From contig NZ_CP054492.1 in the NCBI RefSeq assembly GCF_015265455.1, positions 1,798,001 to 1,862,000 of the forward strand: 64,000 nt of DNA, read 5' to 3'. Below the pieces are notes generated by a model. That model was given only the letters and a program-made list of their open reading frames with translations, was not told the DNA's origin and made no database searches. Shown one piece after another: positions 18,855 through 28,020 of the stretch (positions are counted from its first letter, which is position 1; every line of letters begins with the position of its first letter). The position numbers were made by a program, and so were the translations under genes. The DNA comes from Candidatus Sulfurimonas baltica (GTDB lineage: Bacteria > Campylobacterota > Campylobacteria > Campylobacterales > Sulfurimonadaceae).

Positions 18855-20150
18855 ATGTTTTCAAAAAAAAGTATTAGAAAAGTTTTTCTAATAAAATTAA
18901 TTTTCTCTCTAGCATCTCTTATACTTATATTTTCATCTTTTTTATATTTTTATATAGAAAATTCTATTTTAGAAGAGAAGTATCAGGAGATTGTGAAATA
19001 TGCAAAAAATATTGCACATAATAAATCACTATATGACTCAGTAACCCCTTTGATACCGGATTTATATCTTGGGTTAGATGTAGAAATTGTACAACTTAAA
19101 AAATCACATATTGAAGAAGATTTATATCAAACTAGCAAAATAGACAAGACCTACCTTACCCTTATTTACCCTTTTAATTTAGATGACTTAAGTTATCTAA
19201 AAATAACAAAGGATATTTCAGGAACAAAAAAACTGCTGGATAAAATTCTTCATTATATTTTTATAATAAATATTGCAGGTTTTTTACTTGCAGTAGTATA
19301 TTCAATAACACTTTCTAAAATGTTGGTAAGTCCAATCAAAGCTCTTAGTAATAAACTCTCAGATATGAATGAGCATCTAATAAGACCGATAAAGACCGAG
19401 AACCTTCCTGAAGAGTTTGAATCTCTAGGTGCTACAATTAATCATCTTATCTTAAGAATTCAAAATTTTGTCAAGTATCAAAAAGAACTTTTTATAGGTA
19501 CTGCTCACGAGCTAAAGACCCCGCTAGCTGTCATTAAATTAAAAAATCAAGTAACCTTATTAAAAAAACGCTCTCCTGATGAGTATATAGAAGCTCTGCG
19601 AGTTACAAATAAAACTATTGATGAGATGAACAACATAGTTTCAAATATACTAAACATAGGCAGACAAGAGGGTATGCAACTCGATAAACCTCAAGAAGTG
19701 GATGTTATCGCTATTCTGTCGAAAAAAGCTGATGATTTTAAACTTCTAGCTGAAAATGAAGGTAAAGAGTTACAAATGAACTTTGAACCCAGTGGTTTTA
19801 CTGCAATGCTTCAAGTAGGCTTGCTGAACCAAATAGTTCAAAACTTTTTGCAAAATGCACTAAAATTCACACCTAAGGATGGCAAAGTTACGCTACAAAG
19901 TTCATTAAATAAGTATGGGTTACTTATTGAAGTCATTGACGAGGGGTGCGGAGTAGATGAAAGCGTTGACCTATATGCACCGTTCAAAAGACAAGGGAAT
20001 AAACAAGGAGTTGGGCTGGGTCTTTTTCTAGCTAAAAGTGCTGCGGATGCCCTTGGAGCAAATATTAGCATAAAAAATAGAACAGATGGGACAAATGGAA
20101 CGATTGCTTCTTTAAACCTAAGTTCAAAACTTTCTTGTACTTTACCCTAA
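18855..20150 (+). CDS. Sensor histidine kinase next to HsrA-like regulator
   Basis: 431-aa membrane kinase. A first membrane segment near residues 10-30, a short periplasmic loop of about 90 residues and a second segment near 130-150 are followed by the H-box GTAHELKTPLAVIKL, N-box LQNALKFTP, G1 EVIDEGCGVDE and G2 GVGLGLFLAKSAAD. The ATG at 18855 (with GGGC upstream) begins MFSKKSIRKVF; an upstream in-frame start at 18816 is possible but lacks a ribosome site. A TATACT-like -10 lies near 18820. It sits between the HsrA-like regulator and ferredoxin, where Campylobacter and Helicobacter have no kinase. It is the natural candidate partner of the regulator; this is inference from position. Confidence 0.9.
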   Translation: MFSKKSIRKVFLIKLIFSLASLILIFSSFLYFYIENSILEEKYQEIVKYAKNIAHNKSLYDSVTPLIPDLYLGLDVEIVQLKKSHIEEDLYQTSKIDKTYLTLIYPFNLDDLSYLKITKDISGTKKLLDKILHYIFIINIAGFLLAVVYSITLSKMLVSPIKALSNKLSDMNEHLIRPIKTENLPEEFESLGATINHLILRIQNFVKYQKELFIGTAHELKTPLAVIKLKNQVTLLKKRSPDEYIEALRVTNKTIDEMNNIVSNILNIGRQEGMQLDKPQEVDVIAILSKKADDFKLLAENEGKELQMNFEPSGFTAMLQVGLLNQIVQNFLQNALKFTPKDGKVTLQSSLNKYGLLIEVIDEGCGVDESVDLYAPFKRQGNKQGVGLGLFLAKSAADALGANISIKNRTDGTNGTIASLNLSSKLSCTLP

Positions 20151-20269
20151 AGTCAATAGAATATTAAAATTTAAAAAATAATAAAGCTTTATTTTGCTAT
20201 AAATCGAACACCAAAAAATATATCAAAACATATATTTCAAGATGAACTTCTAAATTACAAGGTGAACTA

Positions 20270-20521
20270 ATGGCTTTAATTATAAATGACGAGTGTATTG
20301 CGTGCGATGCATGCCGAGAAGAGTGCCCTACAGAAGCGATTGAAGAAGGAGATCCTATATACTATATTGATCCAGATCGCTGTACAGAGTGTGTGAATAT
20401 ATATGATGAGCCTGCATGTATTTCTGTTTGTCCTGTTGACTGTATCATACCAGACAAAGATAATGTAGAGTCAATCGCTGAGCTTCAGTTTAAGTACAAA
20501 AACCTCCAACTAGAAGAGTAG
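20270..20521 (+). CDS. fdxA: 2[4Fe-4S] ferredoxin, YfhL/FdxA type
   Basis: 83-aa bacterial-type ferredoxin. The first cluster motif is CIACDACREECP and the second CTECVNIYDEPACISVCPVDC, the latter with the long insertion between second and third Cys that is typical of YfhL-like ferredoxins. ATG at 20270 has AAGGTG upstream. It lies 10 bases before ppx, as in Campylobacter where a ferredoxin gene sits between the CosR gene and a phosphatase gene. Electron partner unknown. Confidence 0.92.
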   Translation: MALIINDECIACDACREECPTEAIEEGDPIYYIDPDRCTECVNIYDEPACISVCPVDCIIPDKDNVESIAELQFKYKNLQLEE

Positions 20522-20531
20522 AAGAGCATTT

Positions 20532-21998
20532 ATGGCACAACGAGTAGCAGTCATAGACATAGGTTCTAACTCAGTTAGAATGGTAGTCTATGAAAAAACT
20601 TCTCGTTTTGCATTTCGTATACTTCATGAGGAAAAAAGCAGGGTTAGAATATCTGAAAATGCCTACCAAAATGATGGGATTCTTCAAGAAAAAGCTATGC
20701 AAAGAACCCTTTATGCTCTTGAAAACTTTTTAACAATCATATCCTCATTTAAAGCAAGAAAAACTCTGTGTGTAGCAACATCGGCACTTAGAGATGCTCC
20801 GAATAAAAAAGAGTTCTTACATAAAGCCAGACATAATCTTGGGCTAAAAATAAAAATAATTGATGGGCAAAGAGAGTCTTACCTAGGAGCCATTGCCTGT
20901 GCAAACTTATTACCACAACAAGATAGAGCCTTAAGTATAGATATTGGTGGCGGATCAACTGAATTTTCAATAATATCTAAAAATGATATAGCCAACAATA
21001 TATCACTCAACCTAGGAACTGTAAGGCTCAAAGAACTTTTTTTTGACAACAATGAGATAAGTGGTGCAAAAGAGCTTATAGATTTGCAGTTAAAGCAACT
21101 TGATAATATTGATATATCAACTATAATCGGAATTGGCGGAACATTCAGGGCAATTTCACTTGCTCTTATGAACAATAACAAATACCCTATGAAAAAATTA
21201 CATGCTTATGAGTCATACTATAGTGAATTTAGTAAATTTTTAACAAAAATTTTAAAATCTGATGAAAATGGATTAAAAAAACTAGGGATTAAAAGTGCAA
21301 GATTTGACACCATAAAACCAGGTGCTTTAATTCTAGACAGGGTTCTAAACAAATTCAAAGTAGATAATTTAATAACAAGCGGTGTAGGCTTAAGAGAAGG
21401 GGTTTATCTAGCTGATTTACTTAGAAATTCAAAAGACAAATTTCCGATTAACTACAACACCTCCGTAAGACAAATCCTTGACTCACATGTGGATGATTCA
21501 GCTTACTCCAATCAACTAAGCAAGCTCTCAAAACAATTATTTGATATAACGCACAAAAAACTTGGCATAGATATAAAATACCGCTATGAGCTAGCAATAG
21601 CTGCAAAACTTTGTATAAGTGGCTCTAGTATGCACTTTTATTCACAGAACAGACACAGCTATTTTCTTATACAAGACGCTCTGGAGTTTGGATTTACACA
21701 TAAGCAGATAACGCTTATTTCAACCCTTGCAAAATATGCAAAAAAAAGATTCCCATCATCTCTACATGTAGAAAAGTATAAGGAATTACTTCCTAGCAAA
21801 GATGAACTAAATGGACTTAGTTACCTTTTATCACTGAGCATTGCACTTTTATCTCATAAACCTAGAAATATTGACTTTATGTTTGAGTTAAGTGACAAAA
21901 ACTTGACAGTTACATCAAAAAATAGTTTATTTTTGGCAAAAGAGAGTGTAAAAAAATTAAATTCACTAAAAAATTTCAACATTATTTTCTCTTCTTAA
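20532..21998 (+). CDS. ppx: Ppx/GppA family exopolyphosphatase
   Basis: 488-aa phosphatase of the Ppx/GppA family acting on polyphosphate or pppGpp. The actin-like ATPase fold motifs are clear: AVIDIGSNSVRMVVYE at the N-terminus, LSIDIGGGSTEFSI near residue 140, and IIGIGGTFRAIS near 200. The C-terminal half (from about 310) fits the HD-like helical extension. It follows ferredoxin closely and ends about 30 bases before the sigma-54 promoter of the secretion operon. Substrate choice between polyphosphate and pppGpp cannot be read from sequence. Confidence 0.9.
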   Translation: MAQRVAVIDIGSNSVRMVVYEKTSRFAFRILHEEKSRVRISENAYQNDGILQEKAMQRTLYALENFLTIISSFKARKTLCVATSALRDAPNKKEFLHKARHNLGLKIKIIDGQRESYLGAIACANLLPQQDRALSIDIGGGSTEFSIISKNDIANNISLNLGTVRLKELFFDNNEISGAKELIDLQLKQLDNIDISTIIGIGGTFRAISLALMNNNKYPMKKLHAYESYYSEFSKFLTKILKSDENGLKKLGIKSARFDTIKPGALILDRVLNKFKVDNLITSGVGLREGVYLADLLRNSKDKFPINYNTSVRQILDSHVDDSAYSNQLSKLSKQLFDITHKKLGIDIKYRYELAIAAKLCISGSSMHFYSQNRHSYFLIQDALEFGFTHKQITLISTLAKYAKKRFPSSLHVEKYKELLPSKDELNGLSYLLSLSIALLSHKPRNIDFMFELSDKNLTVTSKNSLFLAKESVKKLNSLKNFNIIFSS

Positions 21999-22029
21999 AA
22001 ACCTGCATTTTTTACGCTTTCACTTTTTT

Positions 22030-22045
22030 TGGCACAATAATTGCT
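22030..22045 (+). promoter_or_regulatory. Sigma-54 (RpoN) promoter of the cts-like operon
   Basis: TGGCACAATAATTGCT matches the -24/-12 consensus TGGCAC-N5-TTGC exactly, with ten bases between the GG (22031-22032) and the GC (22043-22044). It is intergenic, correctly oriented, and its expected start site near 22056 leaves a leader of about 25 bases to the ATG at 22082. This is a direct sequence match; activity is inferred. It implies control by an enhancer-binding protein such as FlgR. Confidence 0.85.
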
Positions 22046-22081
22046 TTAATTTAAAACAATTAGCAAAAAAGGGATTTGTGT

Positions 22082-22483
22082 ATGCAAAAGATATTCATTA
22101 CTTTGATTATTATGCCTATGTTTATTTATGCATCATACAATCCTTTTTTTACAGACATACAGGCTCAAAAGCCTATAGAACCTTCGGTGAAGGTTATTAT
22201 CCAGAAGCAGAAACCTGAAATAAAAAGAACAGACATAAAAATAAATTACTTCGGTTTTATAGAGAGCAACAAAGGGAAATTCGCTCTAGTAAAAATAAAT
22301 GGAAAAAATATCGTCTTAAAACAAAAAGACTCAGTGTATATTGGAGAAAAAGTAGTAAAGGTTCTTACTCTCTCTAGTAACTTCATAATTTTAAAAGATG
22401 GATACAATTCTCCACAAACAATATACTTTAGTTCAAGAACACCTGAGTACAATAATCAAGAGCGCAATAATAATGTTAAGTAA
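22082..22483 (+). CDS. Small exported protein, first gene of secretion/uptake operon
   Basis: 133-aa protein with a signal peptide (about residues 1-18, ending FIYAS) and a small C-terminal beta domain (INYFGFIESNKGKFALVKIN and on). That arrangement resembles PilP/GspC-type periplasmic proteins that dock to a secretin, and the gene stands where ctsR stands in Campylobacter. Start ATG at 22082 with GGG eight bases upstream; the in-frame TTG six bases earlier is less likely. Its 3' end overlaps the secretin gene by 11 bases. Confidence 0.6.
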   Translation: MQKIFITLIIMPMFIYASYNPFFTDIQAQKPIEPSVKVIIQKQKPEIKRTDIKINYFGFIESNKGKFALVKINGKNIVLKQKDSVYIGEKVVKVLTLSSNFIILKDGYNSPQTIYFSSRTPEYNNQERNNNVK

Positions 22484-23987
22484 AACTAATTTATTTATCT
22501 TATTTGTAGTAACACTTTTTATGTATGGTTGCTCTAATGAATATAAAAAAGAAGTGCTAAAAAAAGAGTTAAAGCAAGAATTCAATGATTTAACAAAGCA
22601 AGTGCCGCAAGAGTCTGCTATAAAGGTTATAGAAGTTAGTGCTGAAAACTTTCAGGTTAGTGAAAATATAATTCCAGATAACGAGCAGATAAAACGTATA
22701 AAAATTCTTGGTGCGCCACTTGATGATGTAATTGCATTACTTAGTGAAGCTACAAATCAAGATATAATATTTCAGACTCAATCTCCAGTAGCTCAATCAG
22801 GAATTAACAATCAATATACAAACAATACAAACAATACAAACAATAGATATCAAAATAATACAAACAATAGATATCAAAACAATAGATATCAAAACAATAC
22901 AACAAATGACACCAATTTAGATGTTGGAAATAGAGAAACAGGTACGGCTAATGTTTTCTTATCAGCATCAAATATTGGATTTGGAAAACTACTACAAAAG
23001 ACCGTTGGTGAAAAACTTAGCATTAACTATGATGATGGAACATATTACCTTGGTTATGTAAAAACTGTCACTCTTAAAATACCATCTATAACTGAACTAG
23101 CATCACAACTAAAAGGCACACTATCTACTCTTGGTGCACTTAATGTTGTATTAGATAACGTAACTTCAACTGTTACATTTTCTGCAAGGGAAAAAGAGTA
23201 TCAAGATATAATGAAGTATCTTACAATACTTAGAAACAACCTTTATGTTATAGAGTATGACATAGCTATTTATGATGTAGCCCTTAATGATAACTACAAC
23301 CTAGGTATAGACTGGAGTCTGATACCAACAGGAGCAAGAAACTTGGAGTTTACTTCTACTACTTCTTCTACTTTTGGTGCGGCAGGGGCAGTAGCAACAT
23401 CAGCAGTATTTGGTACATTACTTAATAATAAGTATTTTTCCGCATCCATGATAGGAGAGGCGTTAACAAAGTTTGGAACTGTTGAGAGTATTCAAAAACC
23501 AAAACTTCTTGGAATAGCAGGAACAGACGTAACTCTTATTGATGGTCAGTCAGAGCAGTACATATCTGGCTTAACAACTACTGCTGTTGGAGATACTGGC
23601 ATACAAACAACAACTCAAAATGCAACTGCACAAAGCGGTCTGCAAATTACACTAAACTCTAATATCATGGATGGAACTGTTATTACAAACATAGATTTAA
23701 TAGTCAACGATATTGTTGGGTATAGTGACTTTAGTGTAGGGGATACATCTTATACTCAACCAAAAGTTCGCACTAAGACCATTAGCAATAATATAAGAGT
23801 ACAACCTGGTGTACCTATTGTTATTTCAGGACTATTTAGACACAAAAACGACAAAGGGTATAAAGGAATACCTGGTTTAGCAGCTACTGAAGCTCGCATA
23901 CTTGGGGGCAGTGAATATAAATCAATGTCTAAAAGTGAAATGGTCATCATAGTAACTCCTAGAGTTATTAAGTATGTGATGAAGTGA
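22473..23987 (+). CDS. ctsD: Secretin (GspD/PilQ family), CtsD-like lipoprotein
   Basis: 504-aa outer-membrane secretin. I start it at ATG 22473, which gives a lipoprotein signal ending LFMYGC. An N-terminal secretin domain (ILGAPLDDVIALLSEATNQD), an Asn-rich repeat insert near residues 112-142, and a second domain lead to the C-terminal secretin core with VESIQKPKLLGIAG and VPIVISGLFRHKNDKGYKGI, the classic signature. It should form the outer-membrane pore for DNA uptake or pseudopilus passage. It overlaps the preceding gene by 11 bases. Confidence 0.9.
   Translation: MLSKTNLFILFVVTLFMYGCSNEYKKEVLKKELKQEFNDLTKQVPQESAIKVIEVSAENFQVSENIIPDNEQIKRIKILGAPLDDVIALLSEATNQDIIFQTQSPVAQSGINNQYTNNTNNTNNRYQNNTNNRYQNNRYQNNTTNDTNLDVGNRETGTANVFLSASNIGFGKLLQKTVGEKLSINYDDGTYYLGYVKTVTLKIPSITELASQLKGTLSTLGALNVVLDNVTSTVTFSAREKEYQDIMKYLTILRNNLYVIEYDIAIYDVALNDNYNLGIDWSLIPTGARNLEFTSTTSSTFGAAGAVATSAVFGTLLNNKYFSASMIGEALTKFGTVESIQKPKLLGIAGTDVTLIDGQSEQYISGLTTTAVGDTGIQTTTQNATAQSGLQITLNSNIMDGTVITNIDLIVNDIVGYSDFSVGDTSYTQPKVRTKTISNNIRVQPGVPIVISGLFRHKNDKGYKGIPGLAATEARILGGSEYKSMSKSEMVIIVTPRVIKYVMK
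22818..22898 (+). repeat. Tandem repeat coding for an Asn-rich insert in the secretin
   Basis: Three head-to-tail copies of ACAAACAAT (22818-22844) run into alternating units of AGATATCAAAACAAT and ACAAACAAT, ending near 22898. All units are multiples of three bases and code for TNN and RYQNN repeats, so copy changes would keep the reading frame. Confidence 0.85.
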
Positions 23988-23997
23988 TGGACTAGTC

Positions 23998-24792
23998 ATG
24001 GCAATTTTTACAGCAGGATGTATTGAATCTACTAACAATAGCAATATTATACGTAATCGTGTATATGAATTAGCAAAGCATGATCTCGACTCGCCGGCAA
24101 TGAAAATATCCGTTAGAAAATCACCTACATGTATAAACTTTATAGCGTTCTTGCCAAAAGACAAAATAAACCAAGAGAACATTTTAAAGAAAGTTTCTGA
24201 ATGCAAAAATAAAACTGTAGTAATTTTCGAGCTGGACTATAAACATGTAGGCGTAGTATGTGAATACAGAAGAATAATAGACTACATACTTGATAAACCA
24301 AAAGAGTTTGCTCAGGAGAGAGGATATGAAACAGCTTTTGTTGATAATGCTGATGGTGTAAAGCTAGTATCATTTAACCTAGACAAGACTAGCCGTGCAG
24401 CAAAAGCAGGTTTTGTCTCTCTTGGATTTACAATTCTTTTAACGACAACAATTTTCTATAGTGGTTTTTACTACATGCAAGATACAAAAATAAATAGCGG
24501 AAACAAAGCATCTTTGGAAAGTCAGTATAAAAAGATAGTGACAAGCAAATTTAAACAGTCTGAAAAAATTCTTGAAAAAGTTGATTTAGTTGACATACTT
24601 GAGAATATTGAACACCTAACAAAATCATCACATTCTACTCTTGAGAAAGTAGAATACAATAAAGGAGATATATGCGTAAAAGTAAATGCACCGGAGATTG
24701 AGCAGTTTATAGGAATGTTACCTAAAAAAACTAGTGTAAAAAATAAAGACAATCTCAATGGGAAAGTGGAGTACTGTTATGAAACAATATAA
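23998..24792 (+). CDS. Single-span inner-membrane protein of secretion/uptake operon, PilN/GspL-like position
   Basis: 264-aa protein with a cytoplasmic N-terminal half (about 1-135), one membrane segment (about 138-158) and a periplasmic C-terminal domain. This topology, and its place between the secretin and a PilO-like protein, fit an assembly-platform protein of the GspL/PilM-PilN type. No Walker motif is seen. In Campylobacter this position holds ctsP/ctsX; I do not assign a symbol. It overlaps the next gene by 14 bases. Confidence 0.6.
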   Translation: MAIFTAGCIESTNNSNIIRNRVYELAKHDLDSPAMKISVRKSPTCINFIAFLPKDKINQENILKKVSECKNKTVVIFELDYKHVGVVCEYRRIIDYILDKPKEFAQERGYETAFVDNADGVKLVSFNLDKTSRAAKAGFVSLGFTILLTTTIFYSGFYYMQDTKINSGNKASLESQYKKIVTSKFKQSEKILEKVDLVDILENIEHLTKSSHSTLEKVEYNKGDICVKVNAPEIEQFIGMLPKKTSVKNKDNLNGKVEYCYETI

Positions 24793-25219
24793 TATAGTTA
24801 TTCTATTTATTCTCATTTTGATTACAATAAGTGTATCAAGCTACTTCTTTTATTTGGACATCATATATAAAGATAAGCTTGTGAAAAAAGATGTTGAATC
24901 ACTATACGATTTAACACGCATAGCTGGCAAACCTATAGTGGCTTATGCGAATGCTACAGAAATTGAAGAAAAAGTTTTTAAGTACAATGAAATTATACAA
25001 GAACTAAATATAGATGCTATCGCTGAGGCAGATAGCAGTTTTATGGTTGTTCGCGGTGAGATTCACAATAGTTATTCATACATTCTACTTAAAAGACTAC
25101 TAAACATCATCAAAAACGATGAAGTAAATCTAATGACCGCGTGTGTGGGAAAGGAGTGTACAGATAACGACTACGGATTTTTAATCAAATTTAGACCATA
25201 CTTGTTAAAGTTAAAATAA
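24779..25219 (+). CDS. Single-span periplasmic protein, PilO/GspM-like
   Basis: 146-aa protein with an N-terminal membrane segment (IVILFILILITISVSSYFF) and a small periplasmic domain ending LIKFRPYLLKLK. The size, topology and place after the preceding platform protein fit PilO/GspM. The start ATG at 24779 overlaps the upstream gene; the in-frame start at 24758 would lie further inside it. No sequence motif confirms the family. Confidence 0.55.
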   Translation: MKQYNIVILFILILITISVSSYFFYLDIIYKDKLVKKDVESLYDLTRIAGKPIVAYANATEIEEKVFKYNEIIQELNIDAIAEADSSFMVVRGEIHNSYSYILLKRLLNIIKNDEVNLMTACVGKECTDNDYGFLIKFRPYLLKLK

Positions 25220-25286
25220 TAGTTGCCGATATAGGTACATCTTGATACGAAAAAAAAAGGACACACACATGACACAAGGAAGTAAA

Positions 25287-25934
25287 ATGACAAGAAGTCA
25301 TAATAAAATCGGAATGAGAAAAGGTATCTCTTTAATGGAGATGTTAGTTGCAATTATTTTGCTAGGAATTTTATCGTCAGTAGGTTTCACATACTACAAA
25401 AACTACTATGATACAAGCTTAGCTGCAAAACAGATTAAAGTTGCTATTATTCTTGATCAAGCTGCACAGCTGAAAAATGGTCTTGAGTTATATAATGTAA
25501 AAACTGGTATTGACGCAATTACATCAGTTGATGCAAATGCTTCAACTGGTTTAGAGTTGCTTGTAGCTCAAAGTATTATTACTTCTGTACCTGCTAGAGT
25601 TCCAGATATGTCAGCATATGGCTGGAGAGTATCAACTAGTGTATCAGATATTAATAGTACATTTCTTACTACTCAGGGAGATACAGATACTGAAGATCAG
25701 TTTCTTACTTACAATCTAGATGGTGACGCTACAGGTTCTGATAGACAAGACTTCTGTAATGCTCTTAATAATATAGCATCTAATGGTGTAATACTGTATA
25801 CTGCAGTTGAAGCTAGTTTAGGGACTACTCTAAGTTTAGGCGCAGCACAAGGTAACAATACATTCTTCTGTTGGGATAGCAATGTTACTACTGGTGCTGG
25901 TCAACAGTTAGTATTCTTAACTAAGATTCAATAA
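25287..25934 (+). CDS. Type II pseudopilin / type IV pilin-like protein, major candidate
   Basis: 215-aa prepilin. The leader MTRSHNKIGMRKG is cut after Gly, followed by ISLMEMLVAIILLGILS with Glu5, the standard N-methylation signal and hydrophobic helix. Two in-frame starts lie upstream, but the ATG at 25287 has AAGGAAG at good spacing and gives a leader of normal length. A pair of Cys residues (FCNALNN and FFCWDSN) could form the C-terminal disulfide loop. It is the longest pseudopilin of the operon. Confidence 0.85.
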   Translation: MTRSHNKIGMRKGISLMEMLVAIILLGILSSVGFTYYKNYYDTSLAAKQIKVAIILDQAAQLKNGLELYNVKTGIDAITSVDANASTGLELLVAQSIITSVPARVPDMSAYGWRVSTSVSDINSTFLTTQGDTDTEDQFLTYNLDGDATGSDRQDFCNALNNIASNGVILYTAVEASLGTTLSLGAAQGNNTFFCWDSNVTTGAGQQLVFLTKIQ

Positions 25935-26423
25935 TTGCGTCAAGCATTTTCTCTGCTTGAACTCTTACTCGCTATAGCCCTCTCAGGGGTTATGGCATAT
26001 ACTGCATCTTTCTACCTAGACATAGACTCAATCTCAAAACAAAACATTAAGACTCAGTTTCAATCACACTTAAATATTATCACATCAGTAATTTTGCAAT
26101 GTAAAGAGTACAGTAATGTATTTCCCATACAAAACAATGGTTCACTAGCGAGTGCAACTCTTTTAAGTACATTAGAGTGTAATACTTCTACACCATATTT
26201 GCTCGACGGCGGTAAAGGCAGTTTTATACCACCGGCTCTTGAAAATTTCACACAATATCGTGCGACACAAAATGGCAGTGAATTTTATTTTACTACAACT
26301 ACAGCTATAAATTCTACAAGTGATGAAGTATTAATTGATTTAAACACTACGTATTCTCAAAATCAATATGAACTGACACATGATGCCTCAACAGCTTATT
26401 TAAATTTCTATCTATCTCGTTAA
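25935..26423 (+). CDS. Minor pseudopilin with TTG start
   Basis: 162-aa pseudopilin with a very short leader: TTG at 25935 directly after the preceding stop codon gives MRQA, then FSLLELLLAIALSGVMAYTA with Glu at position 5. The residue before the cleavage point is Ala rather than Gly. Two Cys residues lie in the globular part. No separate ribosome site is visible, so translation is probably by coupling. The fold assignment is good; whether it is processed by the usual peptidase is open. Confidence 0.75.
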   Translation: MRQAFSLLELLLAIALSGVMAYTASFYLDIDSISKQNIKTQFQSHLNIITSVILQCKEYSNVFPIQNNGSLASATLLSTLECNTSTPYLLDGGKGSFIPPALENFTQYRATQNGSEFYFTTTTAINSTSDEVLIDLNTTYSQNQYELTHDASTAYLNFYLSR

Positions 26424-26457
26424 ATATAATGGTATAATTATTTAAAAAAAAGCAACT

Positions 26458-28020
26458 ATGAATATAAACAAAATCTTAACTCCAAAACAAATAGAGATAT
26501 GTAAAGAAGAAAAATCTTACTATCAACGTATTGGTATAAAAAAAAATATTTTACAAATAGCTATAGAACATAATTTTATAAAGAAAAAAGAGAAAAAAGC
26601 TCAATACAGTTTAGAATTACTAAAAAAATATGAAATAATAATCATAAATGAAGATGAAAAAAACTTTTATATAGAGTGTAAAGAACTACTAGGTCCCAAT
26701 AGATTAAAAGAACTAGAATCTCAACTACATAAAAAAATAATCCAGACTTCAATTCCAGTAAGAGAATTTAATGAAAAATTCGATGCAATTCTTAGCATAG
26801 ACCCTGATATAATTGAAAAAAAAATTAAACAATTTAATGCATTTGATTCTGATGATACTGAAATATTAGAATTATTAAGAATGATATTGAAACATGCTGT
26901 AAGAAACAATATAAGCGATATTCATATAAATGCTTATGAAGAATTCTCATGGCTTAGATATAGAGAAAATGGGAAAATTAATGCAAAATATCTTTTAAAT
27001 AAAGATTTAGCTGACAGATTCTCTCTTATACTAAAAGAAAAAGCAAGAATAGATCTTATAGATGTAAAATCACCAAAAAGTGGTGGATTTACAGAAAATA
27101 TCGGCATTGACAATGTAGATTTTCGTATTGAGATAGCACCATCACACTTTGGTGAAAATATTGTTATTCGTATACTCGATAAATCAAATAATCTTAAATC
27201 ACTTGAACAACTATTTCCAAAAGATCATCCTATGAGTGAGCATATTTTTCGCTACATAAATCAAAAAAATGGTTTTTTCTTAGCTGTTGGTCCTACTGGT
27301 AGCGGTAAAACGACAACTCTAAATGCTATACTCACACAACGAGACAGACTACATGAAGTTATTTATACAATTGAAGACCCTATTGAGTATAAAATAGACT
27401 TTATTACTCAATATCAAGTGAATGAAGCTGTTGGATTTAATTTTGACACTGCTATGAAGTCTATAATGCGTCAAGATCCAGATGTTATTGTAATTGGAGA
27501 GATGAGAGATAAATTAAGTATTGAAATTGCTCTCAAAGCTTCGCATAGTGGACATATGGTCTACTCTACTCTTCACACTACAAACTCATATATGGCTCTA
27601 GAGCGTATCAGAGATGAAGGTGGTGACCTTTTTATATTAGCATACTCTCTTAGTGGAGTAATTGCTCAAAGGCTTGTTCCAAAACTATGTACATGTAAGA
27701 CACAATCAACAGATGAAATTGGAAAAAAGTATTTTAAATCAGATGATTTTGGCTTTAACAAAAGAGGATGTATAAAGTGTAATTTCAGTGGTTACAACAG
27801 TAGAGTATTGCTTACGGATATCGTATTTATACCACCAGATATGAAAACTAGATATACATTTTATATGGCACTTAAAAATAGCACTGTTTTGCAAGCATGG
27901 GACCAACTAATTACTTTTAGTTACTACCAATCTGCTCAGTACCTTTATGAGCAAGGTCTATGTGACTATGAATCACTGTCATCAGAGTTATTCTCCTTAG
28001 GATATGTAGATGAAGATTAA
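26458..28020 (+). CDS. ctsE: GspE/PilB family assembly ATPase, CtsE-like
   Basis: 520-aa cytoplasmic ATPase powering pseudopilus assembly. Walker A GPTGSGKTTTLNA near residue 278, the Asp box IEDPIEYKI, Walker B region RQDPDVIVIGEMRD, and the His box YSTLHTTNSYMAL are all present. The tetracysteine zinc motif appears as CTCK and CIKC near residues 415-445. An N-terminal region of about 150 residues resembles the GspE_N domain only loosely. No second ATPase (PilT) is in the window, as in secretion rather than twitching systems. Confidence 0.92.
   Translation: MNINKILTPKQIEICKEEKSYYQRIGIKKNILQIAIEHNFIKKKEKKAQYSLELLKKYEIIIINEDEKNFYIECKELLGPNRLKELESQLHKKIIQTSIPVREFNEKFDAILSIDPDIIEKKIKQFNAFDSDDTEILELLRMILKHAVRNNISDIHINAYEEFSWLRYRENGKINAKYLLNKDLADRFSLILKEKARIDLIDVKSPKSGGFTENIGIDNVDFRIEIAPSHFGENIVIRILDKSNNLKSLEQLFPKDHPMSEHIFRYINQKNGFFLAVGPTGSGKTTTLNAILTQRDRLHEVIYTIEDPIEYKIDFITQYQVNEAVGFNFDTAMKSIMRQDPDVIVIGEMRDKLSIEIALKASHSGHMVYSTLHTTNSYMALERIRDEGGDLFILAYSLSGVIAQRLVPKLCTCKTQSTDEIGKKYFKSDDFGFNKRGCIKCNFSGYNSRVLLTDIVFIPPDMKTRYTFYMALKNSTVLQAWDQLITFSYYQSAQYLYEQGLCDYESLSSELFSLGYVDED

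Noticed and set aside
22818-22898. CRISPR-like spacing of short repeats
   Set aside because: Units are direct, contiguous, in frame with a secretin gene and lack unique spacers.
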